Part shown: piece after piece, positions 5,564-7,063 of the stretch
Numbering within the stretch: position 1 is the stretch's first letter
Layout: every line of letters begins with the position of its first letter
Origin: an uncultured Hyphomicrobiales bacterium
Lineage (GTDB): Bacteria > Pseudomonadota > Alphaproteobacteria > Rhizobiales > CAJQND01
Direction of reading: 5' to 3'
Length of the DNA: 7,063 nucleotides
NCBI GenBank assembly: GCA_905479595.1
Contig: CAJQND010000349.1
Coordinates: 1 to 7,063, forward strand
The notes under the pieces: model-generated
Database searches by the model: none
Told to the model about the DNA's origin: nothing
The model's input: only the letters and a program-made list of their open reading frames with translations
Position numbers and translations under genes: made by a program

Positions 5564-6616
5564 ATGACCATTAAACCCGACATTCTTGCCACCATAGGCA
5601 ATACTCCATTGATCAAGTTGAAGCGGGCCTCAGAAGAAACCGGCTGCGCGATTTTGGGGAAAGCCGAGTTCTTAAACCCTGGTCAATCGGTGAAAGATCG
5701 CGCTGCATTGTTTATTGTCCGTGATGCGGTGGCCAACGGCAAACTTCGCCAAGGCGGGGTAATTGTTGAGGGAACTGCCGGCAATACAGGTATTGGCATT
5801 GCGCTTGTTGCCAATGCAATGGGCTTTAAAACGGTGATTGTCATTCCAGAAACCCAGACCCAGGAAAAGAAAGATACCCTTCGTTTGATGGGCGCGGAAC
5901 TGGTTGAGGTGCCAGCAAAACCTTATCGCAATCCGAATAATTTCGTGCGCTATTCCGGCCGGTTGGCCGAACACCTCAATGCTGCGCTGCCTCAAGGTGC
6001 CGTTTGGGCTAACCAGTTTGACAATACCGCTAACCGGCAGGCCCATATTGAAACCACAGCACCTGAAATCTGGGCACAGACTGATGGTAAAATTGATGCG
6101 TTTTGTTGCGCTGTTGGCTCTGGTGGCACCCTGGCGGGGGTCGCGGAGGGGCTGCGCGCCAGGAACCCGAACATAAAGATTGGCCTGACTGATCCGATGG
6201 GGGCAGGGCTGTACAATTATTTCACCGAAGGTGAGATCAGGATGGAAGGTTCATCCATTATGGAAGGGATCGGCCAGGTGCGCATTACAGCTAACCTGGA
6301 GGGGCTTGAAGTTGATTTTGCCCGGCAAATTCCTGACGAAGAGGCGCTCCCAATTGTGTTTAATCTTCTGAGTGAGGAAGGTTTATGCCTCGGTGGATCC
6401 TCCGGTATCAATGTTGCGGGCGCTATCCGAATGGCCAAAGAGCTCGGGCCCGGACATACGATTGTAACGGTGCTGTGTGACTATGCTACGCGGTATCAAT
6501 CGAAGATGTTCAATCCGGCATTCCTCAAGGAAAAGGAATTGCCATGTCCAGACTGGCTGGCGAACGGGCCCGGCTTTGAATTGCCAGAAGTTTTTGAAGA
6601 GGTTGAAGACGCATGA
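5564..6616 (+). CDS. cysK: Cysteine synthase A (O-acetylserine sulfhydrylase)
   Basis: A 350-residue PLP enzyme of fold type II that joins O-acetylserine and sulfide to give cysteine in the cytosol. It starts with the family pattern DILATIGNTPLIKLKR. Lys44 in NPGQSVKDRAA is the Schiff-base lysine. The substrate loop is TAGNTG (71-76), where most CysK enzymes have TSGNTG. GSGGTLAG (185-192) is the PLP phosphate cup, and GGSSG (277-281) supplies the pyridine-nitrogen serine. At 350 residues it is longer than the common ~310-320, mainly from a C-terminal extension (about 322-350) and small inserts such as the NPNNFVRYSGRLAEHL region, a form I associate with alphaproteobacteria. The ribosome site is weak (GAAAG, 5553-5557). 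Its TGA overlaps the start of the AlaX-like gene. Cystathionine beta-synthase is unlikely because no heme or CBS domains are present. Confidence 0.92.
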   Translation: MTIKPDILATIGNTPLIKLKRASEETGCAILGKAEFLNPGQSVKDRAALFIVRDAVANGKLRQGGVIVEGTAGNTGIGIALVANAMGFKTVIVIPETQTQEKKDTLRLMGAELVEVPAKPYRNPNNFVRYSGRLAEHLNAALPQGAVWANQFDNTANRQAHIETTAPEIWAQTDGKIDAFCCAVGSGGTLAGVAEGLRARNPNIKIGLTDPMGAGLYNYFTEGEIRMEGSSIMEGIGQVRITANLEGLEVDFARQIPDEEALPIVFNLLSEEGLCLGGSSGINVAGAIRMAKELGPGHTIVTVLCDYATRYQSKMFNPAFLKEKELPCPDWLANGPGFELPEVFEEVEDA

Positions 6617-7063
6617 CTGAGCTTTTATTCCGCGATGATGCGTACGCCCGGGAGTGTGAGGCAAATGTTGTTGCGATCAATGATCGAGGCGGTATTCTGC
6701 TCGATAGAACGGTGTTTTATGCGCTTTCAGGCGGGCAGGCCGGCGATAAGGGCGTTTTAAGGACCTCTGCGGGCGTGGAGGTGCCGATAGCGCTGGCGGT
6801 CTTTGATGAAAACAAGGATGTGGTGCATGTGCCAGCTTCGGGCGAGGGGGTGCCACAACAAGGCGAGCAAGTGACCGTGGCGCTCGATTGGGAAACTCGC
6901 CACGCCCATATGCGCATGCATACCTGTATGCATTTGTTATGCTCTCTTATTCCTTTTCCGGTCACTGGCGGATCAATCTCTGCAGACGGCGCGCGACTTG
7001 ATTTTGATATTCCTGAGGCGATCCTCGACAAAGAGGTTCTGAGCGCAGACCTGAATGCACTGA
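6613..7063 (+). CDS. AlaX-type alanyl-tRNA editing protein (3' end outside window)
   Basis: The first 150 residues of an open frame that runs off the window. It resembles the editing half of alanyl-tRNA synthetase without the catalytic domain: residues 1-50 give the beta-barrel entry (ELLFRDDAYARECEANVV, then DRTVFYALSGGQAGDKG with the SGGQ glycine motif at 39-42). Residues 97-107 (HAHMRMHTCMH) carry the first half of the zinc site, HxxxH at His103 and His107. The second half (CxxxH) would lie beyond the window. Freestanding AlaX proteins hydrolyse Ser- or Gly-tRNA(Ala), a proofreading step in the cytosol (family knowledge). The ATG at 6613 shares an ATGA with the cysK stop, so translation is probably coupled. 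An AlaRS fragment is unlikely because the frame starts directly at the editing domain with its own start codon. Confidence 0.88.
   Translation, partial: MTELLFRDDAYARECEANVVAINDRGGILLDRTVFYALSGGQAGDKGVLRTSAGVEVPIALAVFDENKDVVHVPASGEGVPQQGEQVTVALDWETRHAHMRMHTCMHLLCSLIPFPVTGGSISADGARLDFDIPEAILDKEVLSADLNAL

Noticed and set aside
5672..6046. 124-residue open frame on the minus strand inside cysK
   Set aside because: It is antisense to conserved catalytic regions of cysteine synthase, with no ribosome site or domain to support it.

Overview
The window reads as ordinary chromosomal DNA of an alphaproteobacterium with moderate GC content (about half, by eye). The best evidence is at the left edge. 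The C-terminal part of the integration host factor alpha subunit (ihfA) is followed on the same strand by a small MerR-family regulator, an arrangement I know from alphaproteobacterial chromosomes. Small conserved-looking alphaproteobacterial proteins, a ~350-residue cysteine synthase A and an AlaX-type tRNA-editing gene fit this. Genus cannot be assigned. I see no phage, transposon, CRISPR or rRNA/tRNA signal.

Layout. 1-737 (+): the ihfA tail and the merR-like gene, probably one transcript. 750-1712 (-): an unrecognised protein with three membrane segments, converging on merR with a 12-bp gap. 1907-2107 (+): a 66-residue acidic helical protein. 2120-2905 (-): an exported diheme cytochrome c, convergent with the 66-residue gene. 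3056-3775 (+): a VIT/CCC1-family iron/manganese transporter, divergent from the cytochrome. 3859-4122 (+): an 87-residue helical protein. 4123-4320 (-): a 65-residue secreted protein whose stop codon abuts the stop of the previous gene. 4503-5429 (+): a ten-helix EamA/DMT-family transporter. 5564-6616 (+): cysteine synthase A, whose stop overlaps by 4 nt the start of an AlaX-like alanyl-tRNA editing protein (6613 to the window end, truncated).

How the parts relate. Two links are supported by sequence. First, cysK and alaX share an ATGA overlap and are very likely co-translated, tying cysteine synthesis to tRNA proofreading. Second, the cytochrome and the VIT transporter share a divergent control region. 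It holds a plausible sigma-70 promoter (TTGATA, 17 bp, CATTAT) reading into the transporter. A perfect 7-4-7 inverted repeat overlaps the -10 box and predicted start site, as expected for a repressor operator. This also argues against the most upstream (TTG) start for the transporter.

Nothing here amounts to a clear new defence or mobile system. The best leads are this operator, the uncharacterised three-helix protein, the pair of small abutting genes at 3859-4320, and the cysK-alaX coupling.
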